IMG/VR virus record: IMGVR_UViG_3300045953_000189
Span: 1 to 46,217 of that record
Strand: one strand, 5' to 3'
Length of the DNA: 46,217 nt
From: a virus
A model generated the notes under the pieces. That model saw only the letters and a program-made list of their open reading frames with translations, was not told the DNA's origin and ran no database searches. Positions within the stretch are counted from its first letter, which is position 1. Every line of letters starts with the position of its first letter. This document shows positions 1 to 7,046 of the stretch, one piece after another. The translations under genes were made by a program, and so were the position numbers.

Positions 1-25
1 GTCCTGTCCCCGAGTTGTCTACTTT
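1..25. other. left edge, no gene seen
   Basis: These bases follow the stop codon of the leftmost minus-strand gene. They are too short to identify. By usual phage gene order the packaging genes would come next, outside the window. Confidence 0.4.
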
Positions 26-430
26 TCACCCGCCCCCTCCACGGTTGTCCGCTGGTCTGGCCCTGATCGCTCGTCGCGTCATGGAGCTACGTCGCGCCGC
101 CGCACCTTCACGACCAGCCTTGATCTGCTGATGCCTGGCGCAGAGGCCACGCAGATTCGCGTAGGCATCGGTGCCGCCCAGATACTTCGGCACGATGTGA
201 TCGACGGTGGTCGATGGCGCCGCACAAGGCGCATCGCGTTCGTCGGCCAGACGTCCCCACTGGCAGATCCGGTCGTAGCTGAGAACCACGCGCCGCTTCC
301 GCTCCCAGTCGGGGTCGTACCCCCGCTCCTGCCTCGACCGCGTCTGCTGCCAGGGCTTGCGCGACGGGTGCGCGGGGCAGGGCTGCAGACGGCCGCACCG
401 CGCGCACGGGCGGCGTGGCGCCCAGGGCAT
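26..430 (-). CDS. HNH endonuclease
   Basis: A 134-residue HNH nuclease, probably a nicking or cutting enzyme helping DNA packaging or metabolism. The core is visible: Asp-His at residues 77-78, an Asn near 92, and a Cys-x-x-His at 97-100 followed by Lys 104. An N-terminal CxxC/CxxH cluster (residues 9-21) is likely zinc-binding. The start ATG overlaps the stop of the upstream initiator gene as TGATG. Small HNH proteins of this size commonly sit beside terminase genes, which would be the next genes beyond the left edge. That placement supports a packaging role but is inference. Confidence 0.85.
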   Translation of the reverse strand: MPWAPRRPCARCGRLQPCPAHPSRKPWQQTRSRQERGYDPDWERKRRVVLSYDRICQWGRLADERDAPCAAPSTTVDHIVPKYLGGTDAYANLRGLCARHQQIKAGREGAAARRSSMTRRAIRARPADNRGGGG

Positions 431-1194
431 CAGGCGCTGGCCCGGTGATGGGGGCACTGCTTCGGCTGGAAGCCCTGGGACGGATCGCCGAACTTCACGG
501 GCACCACGGGGTGGGACGCATCGGGGTGCTCGGCCAGGTAGGCCGACGACACGCACTGCTGCAGGCGCCAGCGCATTTCCGGGCAGTCAGTGTTCCAGAG
601 TTCCGGGTGGTAGGCCTGGGCGCCGTTGCCTCCGGTCGAAGCATCTGCCGAAGCACTCCCCGGAGGGGATATAGGGGAGGTTGTTCTGTACTGTACTGTT
701 ACTGGCTTGAGCACTTGCTTGGATTCTGCTTCATCAGATGCCCCAGCATGTGCTTGAGCAGATGCTTGACCACGTGCTTGAGCAGAACGCCGACCTCCAC
801 GTCGCCCAGCCTCCGCCTTGCGATGGGACAACCCCTCTCGCTCGGCGCGTGAGTAGTTCCAGACGGTGTAGTCGTGGACCTGGTAGCCGACGTCTGAGGC
901 TTCCCAGAGGCCAGCCGGCGAGGACGCTTTCCTGGCCCGAACGAGACCATCAGCGAGTCGCGTGGCCTTCGCCGGCGGCAGTCCGGTGAGCAGTGGAAGA
1001 AGATGTCGCGCGATCGCGCCGTCCGTGCCGTGGCGTGCGGTGTACGCGTTGGCCTTGGCCCAGAGGCCGACGGCGGCCAGGCGCTCGAGGGGGCTGAGTT
1101 CGGGGTCAGCAGCGAGTGCGGCGAACTTGGGGTGATCGACGACGCCGCCCGCAATCACGCCCCACGATTCTCCGAGCGTCGTGGCTTTGCGCAT
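430..1194 (-). CDS. phage replication initiation-like protein
   Basis: A 254-residue protein whose first 140 residues match the familiar N-terminal domain of phage replication organiser proteins: a DHPKF segment, a helical winged-helix-like stretch, a TDG motif, then GLWE and a VHDY-x-x-WN-x-SRAE segment followed by a basic Arg/Lys/Gly-rich tail. The second half is low in complexity (Ala, Gln, Ser) and ends with a CPHH cluster. It follows the DnaB-type helicase and the PD-(D/E)XK gene, so a role in opening the origin or loading the helicase is likely. The start overlaps the previous stop as TGATG. No Walker motif is present, so it is not a DnaC-type ATPase. Confidence 0.7.
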   Translation of the reverse strand: MRKATTLGESWGVIAGGVVDHPKFAALAADPELSPLERLAAVGLWAKANAYTARHGTDGAIARHLLPLLTGLPPAKATRLADGLVRARKASSPAGLWEASDVGYQVHDYTVWNYSRAEREGLSHRKAEAGRRGGRRSAQARGQASAQAHAGASDEAESKQVLKPVTVQYRTTSPISPPGSASADASTGGNGAQAYHPELWNTDCPEMRWRLQQCVSSAYLAEHPDASHPVVPVKFGDPSQGFQPKQCPHHRASA

Positions 1195-1721
1195 CAGCGT
1201 CTCCACTGTGTCCGGTTCTGCGCTTCGGCCCACCAGCGATCAAGTTCATGGAGATCTCCGATGTGGCCGTCGCCGTCGTAACACCAGCTGACGCGGCACC
1301 GATAGGACTGGACGGTGTGACAGAGTGAAGGGCGCCCGCAGTCGACGCATCGAAAGATCGCTGCTTCATCCCAGGACCATAGGAACTCTGGCGGGAAGTG
1401 TTCAGCCAGTAGCCCTAACACCGGGCGATTCCAGTAGGTGCCGGTGAGGAGACCCGAGCCGACGATCAGGGCCTCGTGCTGCCACCCGCTTGCCTCGATC
1501 TTGCCGGTGTGGGCGTGCATGGCCTTGATCGTCACGTCCGGCTTCACCTCGACGAGCAGGGGTGATGTGAACTGCAGCACGAAGTCGGGGATATAGCCGT
1601 GCAGGTCGAGCGGCTCATACTGCCAGGGCCACTCACAGAGATCAAAGAACGCCGCCCATCTGGCCTCAAGGCGACTACGAAACCGATAACCCTTGTACTC
1701 AGTGGGGATGCCTTCTGTCAT
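1194..1721 (-). CDS. PD-(D/E)XK-type nuclease with zinc cluster
   Basis: A 175-residue protein that begins with a conserved phage segment (YKGYRFRSRLEARWA) and continues to a YIPDF strand and an EVK strand near residues 44-60. Together these form the Glu, Asp, Glu-x-Lys signature of PD-(D/E)XK nucleases. A C-terminal CxxC plus two further Cys (about residues 125-147) may bind zinc. It lies three bases after the helicase stop and overlaps the replication initiator, so it probably acts on DNA during replication or recombination. The fold is inferred from motifs; the substrate cannot be told. Confidence 0.65.
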   Translation of the reverse strand: MTEGIPTEYKGYRFRSRLEARWAAFFDLCEWPWQYEPLDLHGYIPDFVLQFTSPLLVEVKPDVTIKAMHAHTGKIEASGWQHEALIVGSGLLTGTYWNRPVLGLLAEHFPPEFLWSWDEAAIFRCVDCGRPSLCHTVQSYRCRVSWCYDGDGHIGDLHELDRWWAEAQNRTQWRR

Positions 1722-1724
1722 GCT

Positions 1725-3029
1725 CTACACCTCCCGGAACCATAGGTACTGCGATGTGAACTCCAGGTTGACGGTGCCCGTGGCGTGGCTGCGGCCCTTG
1801 CCGACGATGAGCTCGAGGTCGCGCTTCTCGGGGTCGGGACGCCACAGCAGCAGGATCGTGTCGGCGTCTTCGGACGGCCCGCGGGACTCCTTCAGCGAGG
1901 CGGCCGAGGGCCGCTGGAACTTGCCCTTGCCATCCGGGACCAGGGTGATCTGCGAGAGGGCGAGGACCACGCAGTCATGGCGCTTGGCCATGCGCTTGAG
2001 GCCGCGGCTGATGGCGTTGATCTCGTGCCGCTTCTCGGCGGTCTGTGGCCCTTGCAGCAATTGCAGGTAGTCGATGATGACGAGATCGGGGCGGTGACGC
2101 CGGACCAGGCGGCGGATCTGGCCGAGTGTGTTGGCCTGGTCGTCGATGACGATGGGCAGGGCCTTGAGGGTGGGCATGGCGTCGTGCGCGCGGCCCCATT
2201 CCTCGGGCGTGAGATCGCCGGTGCGGAAGCTGTTCGCGCCGATCATGGCGCGCTGGGTGAGGATGCGGGCGGCGACGGCCTTCTTGGTCATCTCTGCGCT
2301 GATGACGAGCACGCGCTTGCCCCGCTGGGCGTTGAAGCCGGCCCACTCGAGCGCGATCCCAGTCTTCCCGGTGCCGAAACCTGCCGCGAGGTAGACGAGC
2401 TCGCCTCGGCGTGACCCGCCTCCGAGGATGTTCATAAGGCCGGCGAGTGGATAGGTGATGAAGTCTGGCAGGGACAGCGCCAGATCGGCCAGGAGCTGCT
2501 CGGCGATGTCGCCCAGCGGCTCGTCGGGCGCGCCCTCCTGCTCTGTGTCGGCGCGCTCGGCGAGTTTGGAGAGCATGTCGCCGAGCTCGACGGCGACGTC
2601 GAGCACGGGCTTGGCCGGCGCGTGGTCGTCGGAGCCGTACAGGTCGTCGATGGCCGTCGTCATCGCCTGGATCGCCTGTCGGCGGGCGGAGTGGCGCAGG
2701 ATGATCTCGACGGGGCGGCTCAGCAGGCCCGGGACCGTGCCGGACTCGCTGAGGGTGGCGAGGATGATCGGGCCACCGACGAGGGACAGCTCCCCGGCCT
2801 CGAGCAGCGAGTCCTGGAGCGCGTTCACCGTGATCGGCACGCCGGCGTCGTGGAGCTGGCACAGGTGTGTGTAGATGACGCGGTGGGCTTCCAGGAAGAA
2901 GTCTACGAAGGTCAGGCGCGCGACGGCGGGCCAGCTGGGCTCAGGCTCGATGAGCAGGCAACCGAGCACGGCGCGCTCGCTGTCGAGGTCGTGCGGCGGG
3001 ATCCGCGCGTTGACGGTCTGCGCCGTCAT
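1725..3029 (-). CDS. dnaB: DnaB-type replicative helicase
   Basis: A 434-residue replicative helicase. The N-terminal DnaB domain covers roughly residues 10-110 (IPPHDLDSERAVLGCLL is its usual opening) and a RecA-like motor follows. Walker A is AGFGTGKT at 216-223, Walker B is LVIID at 316-320, and further motifs include an Arg-rich ALSQ region and SRGPSEDAD. It should unwind the phage fork as a hexamer. The start ATG at 3029 was chosen because it opens the conserved domain; a GTG at 3068 would add 13 unconserved residues. About 160 bases upstream hold no clear gene. Confidence 0.92.
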   Translation of the reverse strand: MTAQTVNARIPPHDLDSERAVLGCLLIEPEPSWPAVARLTFVDFFLEAHRVIYTHLCQLHDAGVPITVNALQDSLLEAGELSLVGGPIILATLSESGTVPGLLSRPVEIILRHSARRQAIQAMTTAIDDLYGSDDHAPAKPVLDVAVELGDMLSKLAERADTEQEGAPDEPLGDIAEQLLADLALSLPDFITYPLAGLMNILGGGSRRGELVYLAAGFGTGKTGIALEWAGFNAQRGKRVLVISAEMTKKAVAARILTQRAMIGANSFRTGDLTPEEWGRAHDAMPTLKALPIVIDDQANTLGQIRRLVRRHRPDLVIIDYLQLLQGPQTAEKRHEINAISRGLKRMAKRHDCVVLALSQITLVPDGKGKFQRPSAASLKESRGPSEDADTILLLWRPDPEKRDLELIVGKGRSHATGTVNLEFTSQYLWFREV

Positions 3030-3188
3030 GCGGCGCCACCGACTCTGTAAAAGTTTTCCACACCCCACGCCGCCGAGACGCCGAGGGCGGAGGTGATCGT
3101 CGCCCTGGGCGCGGCCGGCGTGGCGGGGTGGATGGCAGGCGGTCCTCGGGTTACCTCGGCTTCCGGTTCACGCAGGGCTGCGGGAGTC
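3030..3188. other. gap before helicase gene
   Basis: About 160 bases between the 63-residue gene and the helicase. On the minus strand it holds only a 13-codon GTG frame right after the upstream stop and GC-rich sequence. A short AT-rich patch, AAAACTTTTAC, lies about 20 bases before the helicase start and might be part of a promoter, but no convincing -35/-10 pair is visible. Confidence 0.35.
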
Positions 3189-3380
3189 TCACGCGGGCAG
3201 CACCCGGTAGCACTGGCGGTTGGCCAGGGTCGCCCCGATGGTGACCAGGGCGAAGACGTACATGTTCCCGGTCGGGACCAGGACGATCGCTCCCGAGGCT
3301 GTCGTGGCCTCCAAGATCACGCCCGGCAGGAACTTGTATCCCCCCGCCGTGAACGGCTTGATGATCTCCACGCGGGTCAT
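3189..3380 (-). CDS. small hypothetical protein, 63 residues
   Basis: Not recognised. The protein is beta-rich and Val/Gly-rich (EIIKPFTAGGYKFLPGV near the start), with no Cys pair or membrane segment. It overlaps the upstream gene by ATGA. It resembles small single-domain SH3-like or beta-barrel phage proteins in composition only. Confidence 0.6.
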   Translation of the reverse strand: MTRVEIIKPFTAGGYKFLPGVILEATTASGAIVLVPTGNMYVFALVTIGATLANRQCYRVLPA

Positions 3381-3514
3381 CCCTGCTCTCCTCTCTGCTC
3401 GTCCTGGGCGGCGTCCTTGGCCGACTCCCATCCGCGCCCATCCACATAGCCAGCCCGATACGCGGTTATGACGATGAACAAGATCGCCAGCCCGATCAGG
3501 AAGTCTCCGCTCAT
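3377..3514 (-). CDS. small membrane protein with MSG start and DEQR-type tail
   Basis: A 45-residue frame with ATGA overlaps at both ends. Residues 5-18 are hydrophobic (FLIGLAILFIVITA), so it is probably a single-pass membrane peptide. Its start (MSG) and its tail (AAQDEQR) match those of neighbouring unrelated genes, and 19 bases (3393-3411) are identical to the end of the 117-bp repeat unit at 4124-4142. This marks it as part of the mosaic described under findings. Confidence 0.6.
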   Translation of the reverse strand: MSGDFLIGLAILFIVITAYRAGYVDGRGWESAKDAAQDEQRGEQG

Positions 3515-3771
3515 CGCTGCTCGTCCTGGGCGGGACGCAGGGCGGCGCGGGCCACAGCACGCACACCCATAGCCGTCCAGTCCTCACCGTTAGCAATCCA
3601 CTCCAGCGCCTCCCGCAGTCGGTCCCGCTCGGCCTGGGACGCACGCATCTCAGCGGAGACGAAATCGCGCATCCGGTAGCACTGGTCATCACACGCTTGC
3701 CCGTACCGTGTGTCGCACCCGAAGTGGTGCAGTCGGGCGATGTACCACTCCCACCCCCGCTCCCCGCTCAT
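3511..3771 (-). CDS. mosaic small protein A (MSGERG...DEQR)
   Basis: An 86-residue protein of unknown function. It shares its first six residues and its last 40 or so residues (ERDRLREALEWIANGEDWTA onward) with the 98-residue protein encoded at 4120-4416, while the middle is unrelated. The shared C-terminal part comes from a perfect 117-bp direct repeat. The middle has three Cys (residues 19, 27, 31) and an aromatic WEWY start. Both ends overlap neighbours by ATGA. The shared tail looks helical and charged, perhaps for self-association (inference). Confidence 0.75.
   Translation of the reverse strand: MSGERGWEWYIARLHHFGCDTRYGQACDDQCYRMRDFVSAEMRASQAERDRLREALEWIANGEDWTAMGVRAVARAALRPAQDEQR
3517..3633. 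repeat. 117-bp direct repeat, copy 1
   Basis: Identical base for base to 4126-4242 when read by eye. It encodes the common C-terminal segment of two neighbouring small genes. Confidence 0.9.
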
Positions 3772-3977
3772 GGCTGCGCGTCCCCGTCCGGATGCAGCGG
3801 CATCAAGCCCGTCGTGATGGCCACGTAGATGCGTCCGTCTGGATCGAGGTAGAGCGAGAGCTTGGCCTGCTCCTCTGGCGACTTCTTCTCGATCGCCTCG
3901 ATCGGCTGCATCGGGAAGGCGTGCATCAGCAACGCTGTCTGTCCGGTGATCGTGGTCGTCGCGCCCTTCGTGGCCAT
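3768..3977 (-). CDS. small protein ending in DAQP
   Basis: A 69-residue unrecognised protein with a mixed helical centre (residues 24-45, EAIEKKSPEEQAKLSLYL) and a C-terminal strand pair. Its last codons (GDAQP) and the overlapping ATGAGC of the next gene are repeated at two other gene junctions (4413 and 4706). A GGGAGG lies 12 bases before the start, farther than usual. Confidence 0.65.
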   Translation of the reverse strand: MATKGATTTITGQTALLMHAFPMQPIEAIEKKSPEEQAKLSLYLDPDGRIYVAITTGLMPLHPDGDAQP

Positions 3978-3994
3978 TCTGCTTATCTACCTCC

Positions 3995-4123
3995 CTACGG
4001 GTTAAAGGTCCCCTGCCTCGCCCTGCCTCGCCCGGCCTCGCCGGGCCACGCCATGCCCACGCCATGCCCTGCCTCGCCCGGCCTCGCCGGGCCAGGCCAC
4101 GCCTCGGCCGGTGCCCCGCTCAC
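3995..4123 (-). repeat. GC-rich repeat tract with possible 42-residue frame
   Basis: This stretch contains a 28-bp direct repeat (4021-4048 and 4067-4094, identical) made of GCCTCG/GCCGGG blocks. On the minus strand it is also open from a GTG at 4123, which overlaps the upstream stop as GTGA, to a TAG at 3995. The peptide would be repetitive (WPGEAG units). It may be a spacer that happens to stay open, or a real low-complexity peptide. Confidence 0.5.
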
Positions 4124-4416
4124 CTCTGCTCGTCCTGGGCGGGACGCAGGGCGGCGCGGGCCACAGCACGCACACCCATAGCCGTCCAGTCCTCACCGTT
4201 AGCAATCCACTCCAGCGCCTCCCGCAGTCGGTCCCGCTCGGCTATCAGCCGTCGATTTGTCCGCGCCAGATACGTGTTGGCGTGTGACTCGCGGACGCGC
4301 TGTGTCTGGGCATCTTCCAGCGCGGCATAAAGACCGGCCCTTTCCTTGATTGCTTCCGTCCTCGTAGCCTCCAGCAGATCGAGACAGTCGGCATGTATGC
4401 CCCGCTCCCCGCTCAT
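4120..4416 (-). CDS. mosaic small protein B (MSGERG...DEQR)
   Basis: A 98-residue relative of the gene at 3511-3771. The N-terminal six residues and the C-terminal 40 or so are the same, but the middle (residues 7-58) is different and looks like a long helix or coiled coil rich in Glu, Arg and Ala. The ATGA overlap with the upstream gene reuses a 29-base junction sequence (4400-4428, identical to 3755-3783). Function unknown. Confidence 0.75.
   Translation of the reverse strand: MSGERGIHADCLDLLEATRTEAIKERAGLYAALEDAQTQRVRESHANTYLARTNRRLIAERDRLREALEWIANGEDWTAMGVRAVARAALRPAQDEQR
4126..4242. repeat. 117-bp direct repeat, copy 2
   Basis: Perfect partner of 3517-3633 in the same orientation, 609 bp away. 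It lies inside the coding sequence of mosaic protein B. Confidence 0.9.
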
Positions 4417-4709
4417 GGCTGCGCGTCCTTTCCCCCGGCCCGAATGGCGGCGGCGATGTCCACGCCGCATACATGGCAGAACCCGTGCGCGATGATGGCA
4501 TCCCGCTCGCGCTGCTCCTCGCGGGCGCGGGCGAGGGCCTGGGCGACGTACTTCTCCAGTCGCGTCGGGATGCTCTCAGACTCCTCCCCGGTTGGTCGGT
4601 TGATAACGGGCGGGAACGTGATCTTGTTGCCGAGCCTCCGCCCGTAGGTTTCAGCGGCCACCAGGACGTACTCCACGATCTCCTTGGCCTGCGCGTCCGT
4701 CTGGCTCAT
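4413..4709 (-). CDS. mosaic small protein C (MSQTDAQ...DAQP)
   Basis: A 98-residue protein of unknown function. A helical first half is followed by a long charged helix (LEKYVAQALARAREEQRERD) and a CHVC pair with an upstream His, a possible half zinc site. The first 20 bases (4690-4709) are identical to the start of the gene at 4806-4991 (4972-4991), giving both proteins the opening MSQTDAQ. The last codons (KDAQP) repeat the junction seen at two other gene ends. Confidence 0.75.
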   Translation of the reverse strand: MSQTDAQAKEIVEYVLVAAETYGRRLGNKITFPPVINRPTGEESESIPTRLEKYVAQALARAREEQRERDAIIAHGFCHVCGVDIAAAIRAGGKDAQP

Positions 4710-4867
4710 GGCTGCGCGTCCGTCTTGCGTCGGGTTCGCTCAAGGCGCTCCACCGTCTCCATATGGTCGATGAGCACGTCCAGTTGGCGGCGGCATCCGG
4801 CGATCTCAGCCTTGGTGGACGTGGCGTAAAGCGTGATCTTGGTGAAGTAGTCCCAGCAGCACCTCAA
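4706..4867 (-). CDS. probable 3' part of a frameshifted gene (helical, ends KTDAQP)
   Basis: This frame encodes about 53 residues: two Cys, an aromatic WDYF, then a charged helix (RRQLDVLIDHMETVERLERT) and the common KTDAQP ending. Its only candidate start is a TTG at 4867 without a good ribosome site. The frame is one base off from the gene at 4806-4991, and the two overlap by 62 bases. The most natural reading is one helical protein of about 95 residues split by a one-base insertion near 4862-4866, so this is its second half. Confidence 0.5.
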   Translation of the reverse strand: MRCCWDYFTKITLYATSTKAEIAGCRRQLDVLIDHMETVERLERTRRKTDAQP

Positions 4868-4991
4868 TCCGCTTGATCAGGGCCTCGGCTTCGCTGTTGA
4901 AAAGAAGGAGGGCCTCCGCAAGCGGAGGCCCCATCGGGAGGCCGTCTAGTTCGACCGTCTCGACAATCTCCTGCGCGTCCGTCTGGCTCAT
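4806..4991 (-). CDS. mosaic small protein D (MSQTDAQ start), probably frameshifted
   Basis: A 61-residue frame opening with MSQTDAQEIVE, as in mosaic protein C. It overlaps the upstream frame as TGATG. The helical stretch SEAEALIKRIEV is sensible, but after it the frame yields an unconvincing tail, whereas the +1 frame continues helix-like to a DAQP ending at 4706. A one-base indel is therefore suspected. It could also be a real short protein. Confidence 0.5.
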   Translation of the reverse strand: MSQTDAQEIVETVELDGLPMGPPLAEALLLFNSEAEALIKRIEVLLGLLHQDHALRHVHQG

Positions 4992-5151
4992 CACGCCCCC
5001 TTGTGCCAGTGGCGATAGGGGCACGCGCTCCCGGCGATGACGTGGACCGGCCTCAGCCCCTCCCGCGTAAGGCGGCCCGACGAACGACGACAGGCAGAGC
5101 CCGCAGACGTAGGTAGTGCTCGGCCAGCCACCAGAACCGCTGTTCGTTCAT
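4991..5151 (-). pseudogene. decayed small zinc-ribbon gene
   Basis: A start at 5151, behind a G-rich site, gives 32 residues (MNEQRFWWLAEHY then an Arg-rich end, stop at 5053). A directly repeated CTACCTAC at the frame break (minus strand; GTAGGTAG at 5110-5117) suggests a 4-base duplication: removing one copy restores a CxxC (VCGLC) just after LAEHY. A third frame ends with CPYRHWHKGA and overlaps the next ATG as TGATG. Parts of a CxxC...CxxxH ribbon thus appear in different frames. A continuous 57-residue frame from 5164 also exists but has no ribosome site. Confidence 0.4.
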
Positions 5152-5174
5152 CGGCCCCCGTCATGCAGGTCGCA

Positions 5175-5669
5175 TCATCGTCGTGCGCCACTCGGCACGA
5201 TCTCCGAGAGCGCGTAGTGCAGGAGGCACACCGCGTCGCCCTGGTTGTCGTCGATCGGCCAGTGCCCCGGCTGATCCGCGAACCAGCCCCGGCGCTGACC
5301 AGCGAGCATCATGGCGTTCTTGTCCCCGCGCCCCGAGCCGGTGACCCATTTCTTCAACGTCGCCGAATGCACGGACTGGTACTCGATGGGGTGACACTGC
5401 GCCCGCGCGCAGAACTCGTGGACGCGCGTCTCCAGCCCCGCCAGCACAGTCGCCGCGGCCCCGCCGCGCAGGTGCGGCATCTCGTAGACGATGAGATCGA
5501 CCTGGGGCGTGTGCGTGACGTCCTGCAGCCAGCGATTGAATCGGAGGTAGCGCATCCCAGCGGACTCGCCCCGCTTCGGGGAGAAGTCCTGGACGCCGGA
5601 CTCGATACGCCCAGCTTCGGCGAGCGCCCAGCCTGTCCGCGTGCCGAGATCGAGAGCCAGGACGTTCAT
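5175..5669 (-). CDS. RuvC-like Holliday junction resolvase
   Basis: A 164-residue RNase H-fold nuclease of the RuvC type. The expected acidic residues are present: Asp 7 in ALDLGT, Glu 63 in IVYEMP, and Asp 141/Asp 145 in the DDNQGDA motif. The G/K-rich loop (KKWVTGSGRGDK) is also typical. It would cut branched DNA left by replication or recombination before packaging. It begins directly after the upstream TAG. Confidence 0.85.
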   Translation of the reverse strand: MNVLALDLGTRTGWALAEAGRIESGVQDFSPKRGESAGMRYLRFNRWLQDVTHTPQVDLIVYEMPHLRGGAAATVLAGLETRVHEFCARAQCHPIEYQSVHSATLKKWVTGSGRGDKNAMMLAGQRRGWFADQPGHWPIDDNQGDAVCLLHYALSEIVPSGARR

Positions 5670-5813
5670 CTACACGAACCAGCCCGAGCGGTCCTGCACC
5701 CGCCCATTCCGCAGCCGGCGCCAGCGGCGCAGCTCGGCTTCGCCCAGCAGGCCGACGGCGCCGAGGATGACGACGACGCTGAAGCTGGCGGCGACGACGA
5801 CGGCGGTCTTCAT
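5670..5813 (-). CDS. small single-pass membrane protein, 47 residues
   Basis: Residues 4-22 form a membrane helix (VVVAASFSVVVILGAVGLL). A basic segment follows (ELRRWRRLR), so the C-terminus probably stays in the cytoplasm. An AGGAG lies 7-8 bases before the ATG, and the start overlaps the upstream stop by ATGA. Function unknown. Confidence 0.7.
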   Translation of the reverse strand: MKTAVVVAASFSVVVILGAVGLLGEAELRRWRRLRNGRVQDRSGWFV

Positions 5814-5998
5814 AGGTGGGCTCCTGTCATCGCGCGGTAGAGCCGTCGTGCAATCCACTCGACGGTCGTGACTGTGACCGCGTTCCCCATCGCGCGGTAG
5901 CGTGGGGAGTCGGGGCATGTACACCTCCAGGCGTGCTCATCGAGGCGGAACATGCGCCAATCGGATCGCCGCCACGGAGATGAACGTCGGCGCGGCAC
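5810..5998 (-). CDS. C-terminal remnant of a C5-cytosine DNA methyltransferase
   Basis: A 62-residue frame whose centre (DSPRYRAMGNAVTV then EWIARRLYRAM) reads like the C-terminal conserved motif X of phage and bacterial C5-cytosine methyltransferases. The catalytic PCQ, ENV and SAM-binding motifs are absent, and the upstream gene is an unrelated membrane protein, so it cannot methylate DNA alone. It keeps a GTG start exactly after the upstream TGA and an ATGA overlap downstream. It may be a deletion remnant that stayed in frame, or a reused small protein. Confidence 0.6.
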   Translation of the reverse strand: MPRRRSSPWRRSDWRMFRLDEHAWRCTCPDSPRYRAMGNAVTVTTVEWIARRLYRAMTGAHL

Positions 5999-6142
5999 TC
6001 AACGATCCTCGCCCTCTCCCAGCTCATTCCGTCGCCGCGTGACCCAGAGCCCGAAGAGCAGGATCACCACCAGGCCGCCGCCGAGCAGGGCCAGCGCGGT
6101 GCCGAGGATCCACAGCATGGCAGTGGGGACGGTGACGGTCAT
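5999..6142 (-). CDS. small membrane protein, 47 residues
   Basis: One long hydrophobic helix (residues 8-30, MLWILGTALALLGGGLVVILLFG) followed by a basic VTRRRN stop-transfer and an acidic end. An AGGAGG sits five bases before the ATG, and the start overlaps the HNH gene by ATGA. Function unknown. Confidence 0.75.
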   Translation of the reverse strand: MTVTVPTAMLWILGTALALLGGGLVVILLFGLWVTRRRNELGEGEDR

Positions 6143-6648
6143 GGCAGCCTCCTGGTCCACGACGCCCTTTGCCTCACTCGGCATGCGCGGCATTGTCTAA
6201 TTCCGCTGCGCGGGTAGACATAGACGTTGTCTTCTGTCAGGGCATGCCCGTGCTCGCACTCAGTTCTGGCTGGCTTCGGCGGGCGACGACGACACGCCCT
6301 GCAGGTATTCGTTACACCGCTGCGATGGGACGGGGCCGGACTGAACTCCGTTTTGGGTTTAACCTGTTTGCATCGCGAGCAGATTCTGTCCTTGTCTGGA
6401 TCGCCGCCAGCACGGACAATTCTTGCCCTATAGTGGAGATATTTGTGGTACTCGGCGTCCGGACAAATAACTAGGTTGCTCGGACGGTTGTCGTTCCGCT
6501 GGCCGTTGACGTGATGGATCTCAATGGGCGGCAGGAGATAACGACCCGCAGCCTTCTCCGCAATGAGGATGTGTTCGTACACACAACCGTTCGCTCTGGC
6601 GCGAGGATGGTCCCTTCGGGGAATCTCGATATAACCAGTCGTAGCCAT
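6139..6648 (-). CDS. HNH homing-type endonuclease with zinc-finger tail
   Basis: A 169-residue HNH nuclease of the free-standing homing type. The core is clear: His-His at 45-46, Asn 54 and 58, His 68, in the usual context of EHILIAEKAAGR before it and LVICPDAEYHKYLH after it. The tail carries two Cys-rich modules (CxxC near 90-93 with CxxC near 116-119, and a second set near 131-156) that likely bind DNA through zinc. The DNA here is more AT-rich than the neighbours, consistent with a mobile insertion. Its start overlaps the TraR-like gene as TAATG. Confidence 0.88.
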   Translation of the reverse strand: MATTGYIEIPRRDHPRARANGCVYEHILIAEKAAGRYLLPPIEIHHVNGQRNDNRPSNLVICPDAEYHKYLHYRARIVRAGGDPDKDRICSRCKQVKPKTEFSPAPSHRSGVTNTCRACRRRPPKPARTECEHGHALTEDNVYVYPRSGIRQCRACRVRQRASWTRRLP

Positions 6649-7046
6649 TAGCAGCCGAAGTCTTCCTCGAGGTAATGGTTGACCGGTGCCGACCGATGCT
6701 CATTGGCGGCCTCACAACTTGTGCAGCGACTCGCTTCAGGAATGGCTTCCAGCCGAAGATCCTTGATGACTTCCCCGCATTCCACGCACTGCCCGTAGGT
6801 ACCGTCCGCGATCCTGGCCAGCGCGGCGTCGATCTCGCGCAGGCGGGCGACCAGCCGGCCACGGTGTACGAGGGCCGTCTCGGTGTGCTCGACGCGCACC
6901 ATCACGTCAGCGTCGTCGCCGACGTCGTGGCTCGCCGTGGGGCGCTGGACGCCATCGAGACGCTCGCGGAGCACCTCGCGGTCGGCCAGCAGGGCGCGCT
7001 TCGCGGCGGCGGGGGTCATGGCACCTGGAGCCGCTGCCAGTTGCAT
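6648..7046 (-). CDS. TraR/DksA-family zinc protein
   Basis: A 132-residue member of the DksA/TraR family. A long helical region (about 15-80) leads to the zinc module with Cys 87, 90, 108 and 111 (YGQCVECGEVI ... RCTSCE). Family members bind the RNA polymerase secondary channel and shift promoter choice, so this phage copy may change host transcription during infection. A GGGAGG is nine bases before the ATG. The start lies 31 bases inside the upstream gene. Confidence 0.85.
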   Translation of the reverse strand: MQLAAAPGAMTPAAAKRALLADREVLRERLDGVQRPTASHDVGDDADVMVRVEHTETALVHRGRLVARLREIDAALARIADGTYGQCVECGEVIKDLRLEAIPEASRCTSCEAANEHRSAPVNHYLEEDFGC

